Positions 9,333-17,882 of a stretch of 64,000 bases of DNA are shown piece after piece. Below the pieces are notes generated by a model that saw only the letters and a list, made by a program, of their open reading frames with translations, ran no database searches and was not told the origin of the DNA. Source of the stretch: Prosthecobacter algae (GTDB taxonomy: Bacteria > Verrucomicrobiota > Verrucomicrobiia > Verrucomicrobiales > Verrucomicrobiaceae); NCBI RefSeq assembly GCF_039542385.1, contig NZ_BAABIA010000001.1:62001-126000 (forward strand). The letters are read 5' to 3'. Numbering within the stretch: position 1 is the stretch's first letter; the number at the start of each line of letters is the position of its first letter. Made by a program: the position numbers and the translations under genes.

Positions 9333-9351
9333 GCCCGTCTTTTTGACGGGC
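9333..9351. other. Short hairpin between dGTPase and the ferredoxin oxidoreductase gene
   Basis: Perfect 7-bp arms (9333-9339 and 9345-9351) around a T5 loop, in the 139-base gap. It falls just after the dGTPase stop on the minus strand, but no T-run follows the stem in that direction. It could be a weak terminator, a processing site or chance. Confidence 0.3.
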
Positions 9352-9367
9352 TGGTATAACCAGAAGG

Positions 9368-10639
9368 TCAAACAAAGTCGGTGATCGAGCCAAAGTCCGC
9401 ATCGAAGAGCCGCCGATAGGTGCGGAAGGCAAAGCTGTCCGTCATGCTGGCCACCCAGTCGCAGACCAGACGGGCACGAGTCGCGGCATCCGGGGCTTTT
9501 TCAATTTCGGCCTCCAGTGTGGCGGGCATGAGATGCAGAGTGCTGCCTTTCTCCTGCTCAATGTAGCGGTCACGCAGCACCTCAAAGAGTCGTGTCAAAA
9601 TGAAGTCCGCTTTGTAGTCGAGTTGCTGGAGCTGGGGGCTCTTGAAGACAAGGTCGAGGGCGATCTTCTTGTTCAGGCGGGACTCGGCCTGCATATCAGG
9701 GTCTATCTCCAGGCGGAACTGATGCCGCCGAGTCATGGCGCTGAGAAACGTGCTGTTAGGCACCAGTGTGACGGCGCGGATGTAACGACCGATGGCACTG
9801 TTCAGCTTTCTTTCCACCCGCCCTTCACGGATGGCCGCGCAGAGCTTTTTGATGTGGGTTTCATCACGCTCATTCAGCTCGCGGCCTTCGGCCCAGCGCT
9901 CCAGCTTGGAGACGGTGATGAAGCCGGCGTGGATGCCGTCGGCAATGTCATTGAGGGAGTAAGCAGTGTCGTCTGCCCAGTCCATGAGCTGGCATTCGAT
10001 GCTGCGGAACTGATTGCGTACTTTGCCGGGAGTCAGCTCCGTGGGGAAGGCTTGATGGCCCATGGTGAAATCCAGCCAGACTTCCTGGTTGTTGTACAGG
10101 TAGTGGTTAGGCGCGCCTTCCACTTCAGCTTGCAGGGTTTTGTACTTGAGCACGCCGTCCAGCACCGCGCGGGAGGGATTCATGCCTTCACGCCCTTCGT
10201 TGAAAAGAGTCTCTGTGAGGATGCGCAGCGTTTGGGCATTGCCCTCAAAGCCGCCGTAGGGGCGCATCAGCCGGTGCAGGGTCCTTTCGCCCGTATGACC
10301 GAAAGGCGGGTGCCCCAGATCATGGGAAAGGCAGGCGCACTCCACTAGGTCTGGATCAATGAAGCAGCCGTCATCCAGCATCTCGCTCTGCTGGGCTAGG
10401 TAGGCACAGATGGACCGGCCGATCTGGGCCACCTCAATGCTGTGGGTCAGCCGCGTGCGGTAGAAGTCATACTCGCCGGAGAGAAAGACCTGGGTCTTGT
10501 TTTGCAAACGGCGGAAGGCGCTGCTGTGGATGATGCGGTCCCGGTCAATCTGGAAGGCGTTGCGGTACTCGCTTGGGGACGAGGGCCGGGGCGTCAGCGT
10601 TTCAGAATCAAAGGTATTGTAAAACCGGTTGGCGGGCAT
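9368..10639 (-). CDS. dgt: Deoxyguanosinetriphosphate triphosphohydrolase-like HD protein
   Basis: 423 residues from the ATG giving MPANRFYN; an in-frame ATG ten codons earlier (10669) is the alternative. The HD metal-binding pattern is complete: RLTHSIEVAQIG, CLSHDLGHPPFGHTGE and the later Asp in MDWADDTAYSLNDI. Family members hydrolyse dNTPs, classically dGTP, to the nucleoside and tripolyphosphate, and help control dNTP pools or act against foreign DNA. The N-terminus and C-terminal region fit the bacterial dGTPase type-2 subfamily. It lies 51 bases after the lipoprotein gene on the same strand and may be co-transcribed with it. Confidence 0.9.
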   Translation of the reverse strand: MPANRFYNTFDSETLTPRPSSPSEYRNAFQIDRDRIIHSSAFRRLQNKTQVFLSGEYDFYRTRLTHSIEVAQIGRSICAYLAQQSEMLDDGCFIDPDLVECACLSHDLGHPPFGHTGERTLHRLMRPYGGFEGNAQTLRILTETLFNEGREGMNPSRAVLDGVLKYKTLQAEVEGAPNHYLYNNQEVWLDFTMGHQAFPTELTPGKVRNQFRSIECQLMDWADDTAYSLNDIADGIHAGFITVSKLERWAEGRELNERDETHIKKLCAAIREGRVERKLNSAIGRYIRAVTLVPNSTFLSAMTRRHQFRLEIDPDMQAESRLNKKIALDLVFKSPQLQQLDYKADFILTRLFEVLRDRYIEQEKGSTLHLMPATLEAEIEKAPDAATRARLVCDWVASMTDSFAFRTYRRLFDADFGSITDFV

Positions 10640-10692
10640 GGAGTCGCAGAGTCCACGGTGGAGGCCCAAAGGTCAACCTTGGTAGGGGACGA

Positions 10693-11316
10693 TCACAGCG
10701 TGATCGTTGGCCCGGTGGGGTACTCGGGCTGGATTTCCGGGCGAAGGCGGTTGCGCAGCCGAGGGTCGTCCAGGGCTTGGTCCACAGCATCCTGGAGGGC
10801 GCCGGAAACAAGATCTCTCAAGGTCGGTACAGGGGAGCCGCTGCCTGGCACGTAGGCGCGGCTGCTGCGTTCCCCAGAATAGACGTGGCTGTGGACGATC
10901 TGGCCACTGGCAGCATCCAGCACCGTCACGCGAACCCGTGCATAACCGTAGGGGCGCACCAGCATTTGGCAATAGAGGTCCATCACATCGCCTGTCACCA
11001 CATAGCGGGCACTACGCGGGGCTGTGAGCATGTTGCGAGTCTGTAGGCCGTGACCAAAGGCATTGGTCACCACCTGGCTCACTGGGACGCGGGTTTGCAC
11101 ATACTCTAGGGGGGTGCCGATCTGTGTGCGCACGGTGCCCAGGTCCATCGGGCCGATGCCGCGCTGGTCACTGAAGGGACGGGTGGCAAATTCAGGCTGG
11201 CCGGGCTTCACATGGCCGGGGCCGGGGACGTAATCCAGGCTGACCTGGGAAGTCGTGCTGCAGGAAACCAGCGCGAAAACAGATAGCAAAGTGACAAGAG
11301 AAAGCAGGCTCTTCAT
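10693..11316 (-). CDS. Putative outer-membrane lipoprotein
   Basis: 207 residues from the ATG preceded by AGGAC at good spacing; the frame is open 15 codons further upstream. A short hydrophobic signal ends in the lipobox LVSC, so the protein should be lipid-anchored at its Cys. The mature part carries a predicted alternating-strand core (YVVTGDVMDLYCQM, then YARVRVTVLDAASGQIV) and an amphipathic C-terminal helix (LRDLVSGALQDAVDQAL). This resembles YajG/DUF4136-like lipoproteins, although I cannot assign a family firmly. It may share a transcript with dgt. Confidence 0.7.
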   Translation of the reverse strand: MKSLLSLVTLLSVFALVSCSTTSQVSLDYVPGPGHVKPGQPEFATRPFSDQRGIGPMDLGTVRTQIGTPLEYVQTRVPVSQVVTNAFGHGLQTRNMLTAPRSARYVVTGDVMDLYCQMLVRPYGYARVRVTVLDAASGQIVHSHVYSGERSSRAYVPGSGSPVPTLRDLVSGALQDAVDQALDDPRLRNRLRPEIQPEYPTGPTITL

Positions 11317-11577
11317 GGTGTCCTGCACGAATAGCTGATGGCGCGGCACTTTCAATGCCACATCTCACCTTCGTCATGTCCTTTAAAAACAAACAGCCCT
11401 GCCGGACTTGGCGCTCAGGAAAAAAACCCCCAAAACCTGAAGCCAATTAATTATCCGGCAGGGCCGATTTATGTTTATATTCGGTTCGAACTTATTCAGG
11501 CAATCTCAAAAATGATCGCACAGCCAAATTCAGCATCCAGGTGGATACAATGTCATGACAACACCCAGAGAGGTGTG

Positions 11578-12333
11578 GTGAACGCAGGATTGAAGTTTTT
11601 TTTCAGCGTCCTGACGATAGCCCTGGTTGGCACTCTACTGCCCAGCCAGGCCTCCGCCCAAATCGGTGGTGGCGTACGCCAAGTCATCGTGGCCCAGGCC
11701 TCTGGGTGGAACTCAAACACGGCGACCTTGCAGGCCTATCAGCGTGCTTCGGCCAATAGCCCGTGGCAGCCTATCCTTGCCCAGCCTGTGCCGATCTTGC
11801 TGGGCCGCTCTGGGCTGGCCTGGGGCAGGGGAGTCTTCACACCGCCGAACAATGGCATCCCGCCGAAAGTGGAGAAGGACTGGCGCGCCCCAGCGGGCGT
11901 TTTCCAGCTTGGTTCTCTTTTTGGTTATGCTGCCCGGCCCCCTGCGGGCACTCGCTGGCCTTACATTCAGGTCGGTCCCTGGGATGCATATGTGGATGAT
12001 CCCAAGAACCCGTATTACAACCAGCATGTGCGGGTGGATTCGCAGCGTGTGCCACCCTGGTTTGAAAAGCAGCGCATGCGCCTGGGGGATGCCGCTTACA
12101 AATGGATGCTGGAGATTCGCCACAATCAAGGCCCTGCAGCTCCCGGCTACGGCAGTGCCATCTTTTTCCATGTGCGCCGTGGCCCTACCAAACCCAGTGC
12201 TGGCTGCTCCACCATGGCGGTGGAAAATTTAGAAAAACTCATCCGCTGGCTGGATCCCCAGGCCTCCCCACATTACGTGCTGCTGCCGAAGGCGGACTAT
12301 CAGGCCCTCCGCGGTCCTTGGCGGCTGCCTTGA
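11578..12333 (+). CDS. L,D-transpeptidase (YkuD-type) family protein
   Basis: 251 residues from a GTG preceded by GAGAGG. The open frame runs further upstream but without plausible coding sequence, and the GTG gives a clean signal peptide (KFFFSVLTIALVG, cleavage near QASA-Q). The C-terminal half carries the YkuD-like active-site pattern: a conserved His (IFFHVRRG), then SAGCST with the catalytic Cys. Such periplasmic enzymes form 3-3 crosslinks in peptidoglycan or attach lipoproteins to it. The residue after the Cys pair is not the usual Arg of SxGC(I/V)R, so this belongs to a divergent subgroup, perhaps YafK/ErfK-like. It stands alone between the divergent lipoprotein gene and the convergent sugar isomerase-like gene. 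Confidence 0.75.
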   Translation: MNAGLKFFFSVLTIALVGTLLPSQASAQIGGGVRQVIVAQASGWNSNTATLQAYQRASANSPWQPILAQPVPILLGRSGLAWGRGVFTPPNNGIPPKVEKDWRAPAGVFQLGSLFGYAARPPAGTRWPYIQVGPWDAYVDDPKNPYYNQHVRVDSQRVPPWFEKQRMRLGDAAYKWMLEIRHNQGPAAPGYGSAIFFHVRRGPTKPSAGCSTMAVENLEKLIRWLDPQASPHYVLLPKADYQALRGPWRLP

Positions 12334-12345
12334 GAGCGGCAGGTA

Positions 12346-12389
12346 TAAAAAAAGCGGAAAGCAAGGCGTCTGAGGCCCGGCTTTCCGCT
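12346..12389 (-). terminator. Terminator for the sugar isomerase-like gene
   Basis: Nine-bp arms (12353-12361 and 12381-12389) with a 19-base loop, followed on the minus strand by seven T residues (complement of 12346-12352). It lies just past the stop at 12415. On the plus strand there is no T-run, so it serves mainly the minus-strand transcript. Confidence 0.75.
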
Positions 12390-12414
12390 CATGAGAATGG
12401 GATGTCGGCGGGGC

Positions 12415-13272
12415 TTACTTGGCCGCTGGTTTCCAGTTCTTCACGAACTCCAGGCTCTGCTTGATCTCAGGCAGGCTGGTTTCCCAATTGTGCTCATACT
12501 CCACATGGAGAGGGCCGGGATAGCCCTGGGCATGGTATTCGGCCAAGATGGCGGGGATGTCTGATTTGCCGGTGCCGAAAGGCAGATCGTGCGCCTTCGG
12601 ATTGCCGAATTCGGTCAGGTCCTTCATGTGGCTGTCAAAGATGCGGCCCTTGAGGATGCGGATGCAGTCCACAGGATTCAGCCCGCTACGCACCCAGTGG
12701 CCCACGTCTGCGCAGGCACCCATGCGCGGATCGCGGTCTTTCACCAGTTCCAGTACATAGTTAGGGTCCCAGAACAGGTAGGCGCGGTCCAGGGGGCGCT
12801 TCGGATGGTTGTGGATCGCCATCTTGATGTCGAATTCCTTCACCAGAGCTTCGATGCCATCCAGGCCCTTGACGTCCGGCTCGGTGATGACGATGCCGAT
12901 GCCCATGGTTTTGCAAAACTCGAAAACTTTGCGGTCTGCCGCAGCGTCGGCACCCAGTTTGATCACGCCATAACCTACGGCGGTCACGCCCTGCTCGGCC
13001 AGCTTGGCCTTCACGGCGGCGATGACTTCGGGGGAGGATTCATGGTTGAAGACCTCGTCCTTCTTTTCAGGCGAGAGCTTCTGTTTCGGATAAAACTCGA
13101 TCGTTTTGCCACCGGCGGCGGCCGTTTTTTCGATGGCCTCCATCACGGAGAACATGCGGAAGCTGTAAGCCTGGCAGCCAGCGTAAAACTGGCCGACCTT
13201 GGCCGTTTCCGGGATCGTCGCGGCAAAGCCGGCGACGGCGAGGAGCAAGAGGGGGAGAAGGAATTTCTTCAT
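12415..13272 (-). CDS. Sugar phosphate isomerase/epimerase-like TIM-barrel protein (exported)
   Basis: 285 residues from the ATG that begins a clear signal peptide (KKFLLPLLLLAVAGFA). The mature protein fits the AP-endonuclease-2/xylose isomerase-like TIM barrel: YAGCQAYSFRMFSVMEAIEKT at the N-terminus, AIHNHPKR, GACADVGHWVRSG, the metal-ligand region FDSHMKDL and LHVEYEHNWE near the end. His, Asp and Glu residues at these sites normally bind the divalent metal. Verrucomicrobia and Planctomycetes carry many exported members, usually in sugar catabolism with Gfo/Idh/MocA enzymes. The precise substrate is unknown. It is divergent from the DUF6807 gene and has its own terminator. Confidence 0.82.
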   Translation of the reverse strand: MKKFLLPLLLLAVAGFAATIPETAKVGQFYAGCQAYSFRMFSVMEAIEKTAAAGGKTIEFYPKQKLSPEKKDEVFNHESSPEVIAAVKAKLAEQGVTAVGYGVIKLGADAAADRKVFEFCKTMGIGIVITEPDVKGLDGIEALVKEFDIKMAIHNHPKRPLDRAYLFWDPNYVLELVKDRDPRMGACADVGHWVRSGLNPVDCIRILKGRIFDSHMKDLTEFGNPKAHDLPFGTGKSDIPAILAEYHAQGYPGPLHVEYEHNWETSLPEIKQSLEFVKNWKPAAK

Positions 13273-13386
13273 GGGCGGAATGGAACGGGGTTGGTAAGGG
13301 CTTCTTGCGCCGGAGACGGGCTCCAGACAAAAGCGTTTCCACATTGTGGCGACAAGATGGCGCAGGGCGAATGCGTTTTTTCGATC

Positions 13387-14358
13387 ATGCGCTTTCCCTT
13401 TCTTTTTATCCTCCTCGCCGCTCCGGCTCTGGGTCAGCTACCCTCGGCCAAACCCGTGCCGAGGGTGCAGGCGGTGCCCCTGCCTCACCACATCACCTCC
13501 TTTCAGCTCGATGGGCGTGAGCTCACGGCCTGTCATTACGATCCCCAGGACATGCGGCCCTTCTGGTACCCCATCCAGGCCTCGCGCGATGTCAGCCTTA
13601 CCCGAATGGGGCACCCGCACGATCCCCTGACGCACAGCCACCACAACAGCGTGTGGGTGACGCATAACAGTCTCAATGGTCTCGACTTTTGGGGCGACTA
13701 CGCCAAGAAACAGGGGCGCATTGTCAATGTCGAGGTGTCGCGCGAAGGCTATGAAGACAGCGATGACTTCGCCTCCATGCGCATGGTGAATCACTGGATC
13801 AGCGAGGCGGACAAATCAGTGCAGCTCATCGAAGTGCGCCGCACGGAGGTACGCCCTCTGGCGGGGGCCAAGAGCTGGCTCATGATCATTGACCTGGAAT
13901 ACTCGCCGCCCAAGGGTCAGACCGCCACCTTCGGCGCGACCGGCTTTGGCCTCGTGGCCGTGCGTGTGGCGAAAAGCCTGGGTGTGCATGATGGTGGCGG
14001 TCGGCTTTTGAATTCCGAAGGCTTGGTGAATGAAAAGGCCATGTTTCGCCTGCCTGCACGCTGGGTGGACTACAGCGGCCGCATCACCAATGAGGACGAC
14101 GGATTTGCCGGCATGACCCTCATGAATCACCCCATGAACCCACACAACCCCACGGCCTATCACGTGCGCGATGATGGCTGGATGGGGGCCTGCCTGAGCC
14201 TGGACACGCCCGTGGAAATCACCGAGGCCAAAAAGCTGCGAGTGCGCTACGGCCTGTGGGTGCATGACGGGCTGCCTGCGAAGGAAGAGATCGAGGCACA
14301 GTGGAAGACCTTTTGCGCCCTCCCTGTCGCGGATCTAGGGGATAAAAGACCCCGTTGA
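13387..14358 (+). CDS. DUF6807 (PmoA-like) family exported protein
   Basis: 323 residues from the ATG giving a signal peptide (RFPFLFILLAAPALG). The body shows the DUF6807 pattern: RPFWYPIQ, LTRMGHPHDPLTHSHHNSVW, LDFWGDY, and near the end FAGMTLMNHPMNPHNPTAYH. Members are common in Planctomycetes and Verrucomicrobia next to sugar-processing oxidoreductases and isomerases. The Pfam label PmoA does not mean methane oxygenase activity. The His-rich HPHDP and HSHH cluster suggests metal or sugar binding, which is inference. It is divergent from the TIM-barrel isomerase across a 114-base gap that must hold both promoters. Confidence 0.78.
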   Translation: MRFPFLFILLAAPALGQLPSAKPVPRVQAVPLPHHITSFQLDGRELTACHYDPQDMRPFWYPIQASRDVSLTRMGHPHDPLTHSHHNSVWVTHNSLNGLDFWGDYAKKQGRIVNVEVSREGYEDSDDFASMRMVNHWISEADKSVQLIEVRRTEVRPLAGAKSWLMIIDLEYSPPKGQTATFGATGFGLVAVRVAKSLGVHDGGGRLLNSEGLVNEKAMFRLPARWVDYSGRITNEDDGFAGMTLMNHPMNPHNPTAYHVRDDGWMGACLSLDTPVEITEAKKLRVRYGLWVHDGLPAKEEIEAQWKTFCALPVADLGDKRPR

Positions 14359-14392
14359 TCCCTTAGCCTGCCCCTGCTGGGGTAATAAGGGA
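14359..14392. other. Imperfect hairpin upstream of the NarL-type regulator
   Basis: Outer 7-bp arms (14359-14365 and 14386-14392) enclose an inner CCCC/GGGG stem. It starts right after the DUF6807 stop and 51 bases before the response regulator start. No clear T-run follows, so it could be a weak terminator or an mRNA structure. Confidence 0.4.
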
Positions 14393-14443
14393 GAGACGCT
14401 TCTTGTTCTCCACGGCGTTCCTGATACTCTGCCGTTTAACGTC

Positions 14444-15085
14444 ATGTCCACCAAAGCGACCCGCATCCTGCTAGCTGATGACCACTCCGTTGTCCGCAAC
14501 GGCTTCCGTCTTATTTTGGAGGCCCAGTGGGACATGGAGGTGGTGGGTCAGGCCTCCAATGGCCGCGAGGCGGTAGAGCTGGCAGAAACCCTGCAGCCCG
14601 ATGTAGCCGTGATGGATGTCACGATGCCGGAGCTCAACGGTATCGAAGCCACCCGACGCATGGAAAAGGTGTCCCCGAAGACCCGTGTGCTGGCCCTCTC
14701 CATGCACAAGGATGCGGTCTATGTGCGCGAAATCCTGCGTGCTGGAGCCCGCGGGTACCTGCTCAAAGACTGTAGCGAGGCGGATTTCCTCACGGCGGTG
14801 CGAGCCGTGGCCGTGGGCAAAGGCTACCTCAGCCCCGAAGTTTCCGATGCTGTGCTGGATGACTATCGCAAGCACGTTACCAACCCGATCGACCTCCTTT
14901 CCACCCGCGAGCGTGAGGTCCTGCAAATGATCGCCGAGAGCAAGACCAACAAGGACATTGCCAATGCCCTCAACCTCAGCGTTTACACGGTGGAGGCCCA
15001 TCGTGGCCGCATTATGGAAAAGCTAAACCTGCACTCGGTGGGAGAACTGGTGCGCTTTGCCCTGCGCAACGGGCTCATTGACTGA
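14444..15085 (+). CDS. NarL/FixJ-family response regulator
   Basis: 213 residues. The receiver domain has the acidic pocket LLADDHS, phospho-Asp at about 58 (VMDVTMPELNG) and the Lys of YLLKDCS. The C-terminal LuxR-type helix-turn-helix reads LSTREREVLQMIAE, then NKDIANALNLSVYTVEAHRG. It should bind DNA as a phosphorylated dimer. The cognate kinase starts eight bases downstream, so the two are an operon. The signal is not evident; a porin-like gene converges from the other side. Confidence 0.93.
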   Translation: MSTKATRILLADDHSVVRNGFRLILEAQWDMEVVGQASNGREAVELAETLQPDVAVMDVTMPELNGIEATRRMEKVSPKTRVLALSMHKDAVYVREILRAGARGYLLKDCSEADFLTAVRAVAVGKGYLSPEVSDAVLDDYRKHVTNPIDLLSTREREVLQMIAESKTNKDIANALNLSVYTVEAHRGRIMEKLNLHSVGELVRFALRNGLID

Positions 15086-15093
15086 GCCTCAGC

Positions 15094-16407
15094 ATGACCA
15101 GCTTCATCTTTCCCTTCAACCGGCGGATCGGTGAGAGATCTGTCCTCTGGGGGCTCATCATTGGCTTTGGCCTGGTGGTGATTCTTCTGGGCATCGCCGG
15201 CCTGGTGGCGGTGCGGGACAGCCATGCCATCCGTAAAAATGCAGCCCGGCTTGTGCAGGAGCAGTTGTTGGTAGCCCGTCTCCTGCATGAGGTACAGGCT
15301 GAGGAGGATGCCCTGGCCCTCATCGTTCACCGCATCGTCAGGGAGGTGGGCATGGAGGATCGTGTGGCCCGGATCGAAGATCTGAAGAAGGCCGATAAAG
15401 CTGTGGCCAAGCTGGCCCATGAGGCCCGCCCTACCGTCCATGCGCCTGACTGGCAGCACCTGGCCAAAGCGACCCAGGTCTTTTCTGAAAAAGCCCGGAT
15501 CTCTTTGGAAAATGGCGAGCCTACCTCGCGCATCCATATGGAGGAGCTGATCTCCAGCCATGAGGTGGTGGTAAAGCTCATTCACGATCTCATTCTGCAC
15601 AGCACCAAACATCTGGCGGAGGTGGACAAGGAGATCGGCCTGCAACTTCAGGATCTGGCGGACGAGTCCGCTTTTTTGCTGGGTTCCTGCCTACTGCTTT
15701 CGGGCATCTGCGCCACCGGAACGATTCTTTTTGTTAGGCATAGCATCCGACGTATCGAATGGCAGCAGGACGAACTGAGCCGCGTCTCCTGGCACATGCT
15801 GCAGACACAGGAGGAAACGGCGCGGCGCTTTTCCCATGAACTGCATGATGAACTGGGCCAGTCTCTCGCGGCGGTTCGGTCCAATCTGGTGCGGCGGGTG
15901 GATGAAAACTTCGAGGACCGTCGCGCGGACTGTGTGCTGCTGGTGGACCAATCCATCGCCAACGTGCGGGAGCTTTCCCAACTGCTGAGGCCCGTGATTC
16001 TGGATGACTTTGGCCTAGATGCCGGGCTGCGCTGGCTGACGGAAAAATTTGCCCAGCGTGTCCAGGTGGAAATGACCTATGACTCCCAGCTTGAAACCCG
16101 CCTGCACAGCGACCTGGAGACCCACCTCTTCCGTATCGCCCAAGAGGCGCTGACCAACATTGCCCGCCACTCCAAAGCCACCGAGGTCAAGGTCATGTTG
16201 GTGACGGAACTAGACCAGGTGCAGCTCATCGTCGAAGACAATGGCAGTGGCCTGCCGACCAACCGTGAACATTCCCGCCAGAGCCTGGGCCTCACCGGAA
16301 TGAGGGCCCGCGCCCGCGAGTGCGGTGGCAGTCTGGAACTACAGCCCGTGAAACCTCACGGGCTGCGTATCTTCGTCAGCACACCCATCCGCTTGGCGGA
16401 GGACTAA
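15094..16407 (+). CDS. NarX-type sensor histidine kinase (HisKA_3)
   Basis: 437 residues. A transmembrane helix near 18-38 and another near 192-215 bracket a mostly helical periplasmic domain resembling four-helix-bundle sensors of the CHASE3/Tar type. The HisKA_3 motif RFSHELHDELGQSLAA places the phosphoacceptor at about His251. A compact HATPase domain follows (IAQEALTNIARHSKA; VEDNGSGLP; GLTGMRARARECGG). It pairs with the NarL-type regulator eight bases upstream. Its stop overlaps the stop of the convergent porin gene by sharing CTAA at 16404-16407, so no terminator fits between them. Confidence 0.92.
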   Translation: MTSFIFPFNRRIGERSVLWGLIIGFGLVVILLGIAGLVAVRDSHAIRKNAARLVQEQLLVARLLHEVQAEEDALALIVHRIVREVGMEDRVARIEDLKKADKAVAKLAHEARPTVHAPDWQHLAKATQVFSEKARISLENGEPTSRIHMEELISSHEVVVKLIHDLILHSTKHLAEVDKEIGLQLQDLADESAFLLGSCLLLSGICATGTILFVRHSIRRIEWQQDELSRVSWHMLQTQEETARRFSHELHDELGQSLAAVRSNLVRRVDENFEDRRADCVLLVDQSIANVRELSQLLRPVILDDFGLDAGLRWLTEKFAQRVQVEMTYDSQLETRLHSDLETHLFRIAQEALTNIARHSKATEVKVMLVTELDQVQLIVEDNGSGLPTNREHSRQSLGLTGMRARARECGGSLELQPVKPHGLRIFVSTPIRLAED

Positions 16408-17798
16408 AAGTTCACCTGCACCTGTGCGTAGCCAAACTGCGCCGTATCGCTGGCCCCCGTTTGCGCTAAGTATTTGCCAGCAAAAAACACGCTGTACCCG
16501 GCCTGGAGAGCCACATGCGCATTGAGTTTGTAATAGGCGTTCAGGTCCACCTCTTGTCCGCGAAAGCTGCTGGCGCGGCGGGCATCGGCATTGACCGGAC
16601 GCACGGTGGAGGTGGTGTTGGCCCCATACCAGGCATCGTTGTTTGTGGCATTCCAGTAGAGGTTATAGTCCAGAGTCAGCTTAAGCGTGCTCGTTGGTTG
16701 GATGGAAAAATTGAGCTGCGGATTTTGCAGGTTCATCCAGCCGGTGGTGTCCATAAATCCATAGAGGGCATGGTTGCCAGGGAACATGTTTTGGAAGGTG
16801 TTGTTGTCGCCATCCGTGGCATCGTCGTCTCCGCTGGCGTAGTTGTATTGCACGCCCAGTCGTGGCTTCCAGGTGTGGTGAAAGTTGTAGCCAGTGCCCC
16901 AGTGTCCGGCGAAGGCCAGATGATCCAGTCCGGCCACGCGGCCATACTGCACGGCCATCTCCATCTCATAGTCCCAGTTGTGTAGCTTTTTGGGGTCGCC
17001 TTTCATCAGGGTGCCCAGTGTGAAGAAATTCGTCTTGCCCACCGCGCCCAAGGGCGCTCCGGCGGCCCCGGCGGCTTTGTTGGCCTGCTCGTTCAGCAGG
17101 TAAAAGTCCGTCACGTTTTGCCAAGGGATGAGGGACTTTGAAGAGAAGTAAAGGCCGCTGACGATGGCGTTTCGCGCTTCACGGGTGCTAAAATAGTCTG
17201 ACTCGTTCCAGCGGTTGTTGACGAAGTTCACTGGGCTGCCCACAAAGAGGTCTAGCGTCCAGGTTTCCTGGGCATAGCGCAGACGCAGGGCATCCCAGGC
17301 GCGGGTGGGGTTGGACCATTGGGGGTTACCCAGCAGGCGTTGGTCGCCATAGTTCAGGGGCTGGCGGCCTGCACGCAGGCTGAGTCCGTCGGCATCATGG
17401 CCAAAGTCGGCCCAGGCTTGCAGCACGTCGAAGACATCGTCCCCATCGGCGCCGAAGCTGCCGATGTTGTTGGGTCGGCTGCCGCCGATCTCGCGGATGT
17501 CCTGGCCCTGAACATAAAATTTGAAGCATGAGGTAGGCGTCACCAGCATGCCCAGACGGAAGCGTGTCAGCAGCCAGGCCGCATCCTGCGGGCCATTGAC
17601 CGAGCTGTCGAAATCATAGTTGTTATCTCGCACTTCCAGACGGCCTTTGAGTTCTGTGTCGAAGGTGATTAGATCGGTTCTGGCCACGGTTGGCAACGGG
17701 TCTGGAAGGTCGGCTAGTTTGCCTGCCTGAGCAGTGAGTGACAGGAGCGCCAGGGCGGCAAGGACAAGGCATTGGCGGAAAATTTGGTTAGGCTTCAT
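16404..17798 (-). CDS. Alginate-export-type outer membrane porin
   Basis: 464 residues from the ATG beginning MKPNQ; an ATG three codons earlier (17807) is possible. A signal peptide (CLVLAALALLSLTAQA) is followed by a beta-barrel protein with alternating strands and aromatic girdles. It shows the alginate-export family pattern: TELKGRLEVRDNNYDF, SLRAGRQPLNYGDQRLLG, WDALRLRYAQETWTLDLFVGSP, and a C-terminal strand ending in VQVNF. It ends in aromatic Phe, as outer-membrane barrels do. The family includes AlgE-like channels, but many members have other substrates. It lies downstream of the SulP gene on the same strand across a 75-base gap. Confidence 0.82.
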   Translation of the reverse strand: MKPNQIFRQCLVLAALALLSLTAQAGKLADLPDPLPTVARTDLITFDTELKGRLEVRDNNYDFDSSVNGPQDAAWLLTRFRLGMLVTPTSCFKFYVQGQDIREIGGSRPNNIGSFGADGDDVFDVLQAWADFGHDADGLSLRAGRQPLNYGDQRLLGNPQWSNPTRAWDALRLRYAQETWTLDLFVGSPVNFVNNRWNESDYFSTREARNAIVSGLYFSSKSLIPWQNVTDFYLLNEQANKAAGAAGAPLGAVGKTNFFTLGTLMKGDPKKLHNWDYEMEMAVQYGRVAGLDHLAFAGHWGTGYNFHHTWKPRLGVQYNYASGDDDATDGDNNTFQNMFPGNHALYGFMDTTGWMNLQNPQLNFSIQPTSTLKLTLDYNLYWNATNNDAWYGANTTSTVRPVNADARRASSFRGQEVDLNAYYKLNAHVALQAGYSVFFAGKYLAQTGASDTAQFGYAQVQVNF

Positions 17799-17882
17799 GT
17801 TGATCAACGGGGGGATTTGGGCATGAGGATTCCTCCCGGGCCGTAGGTGGGTCCGGGAAGGATCTAAAAAGGAGTGGGGGGA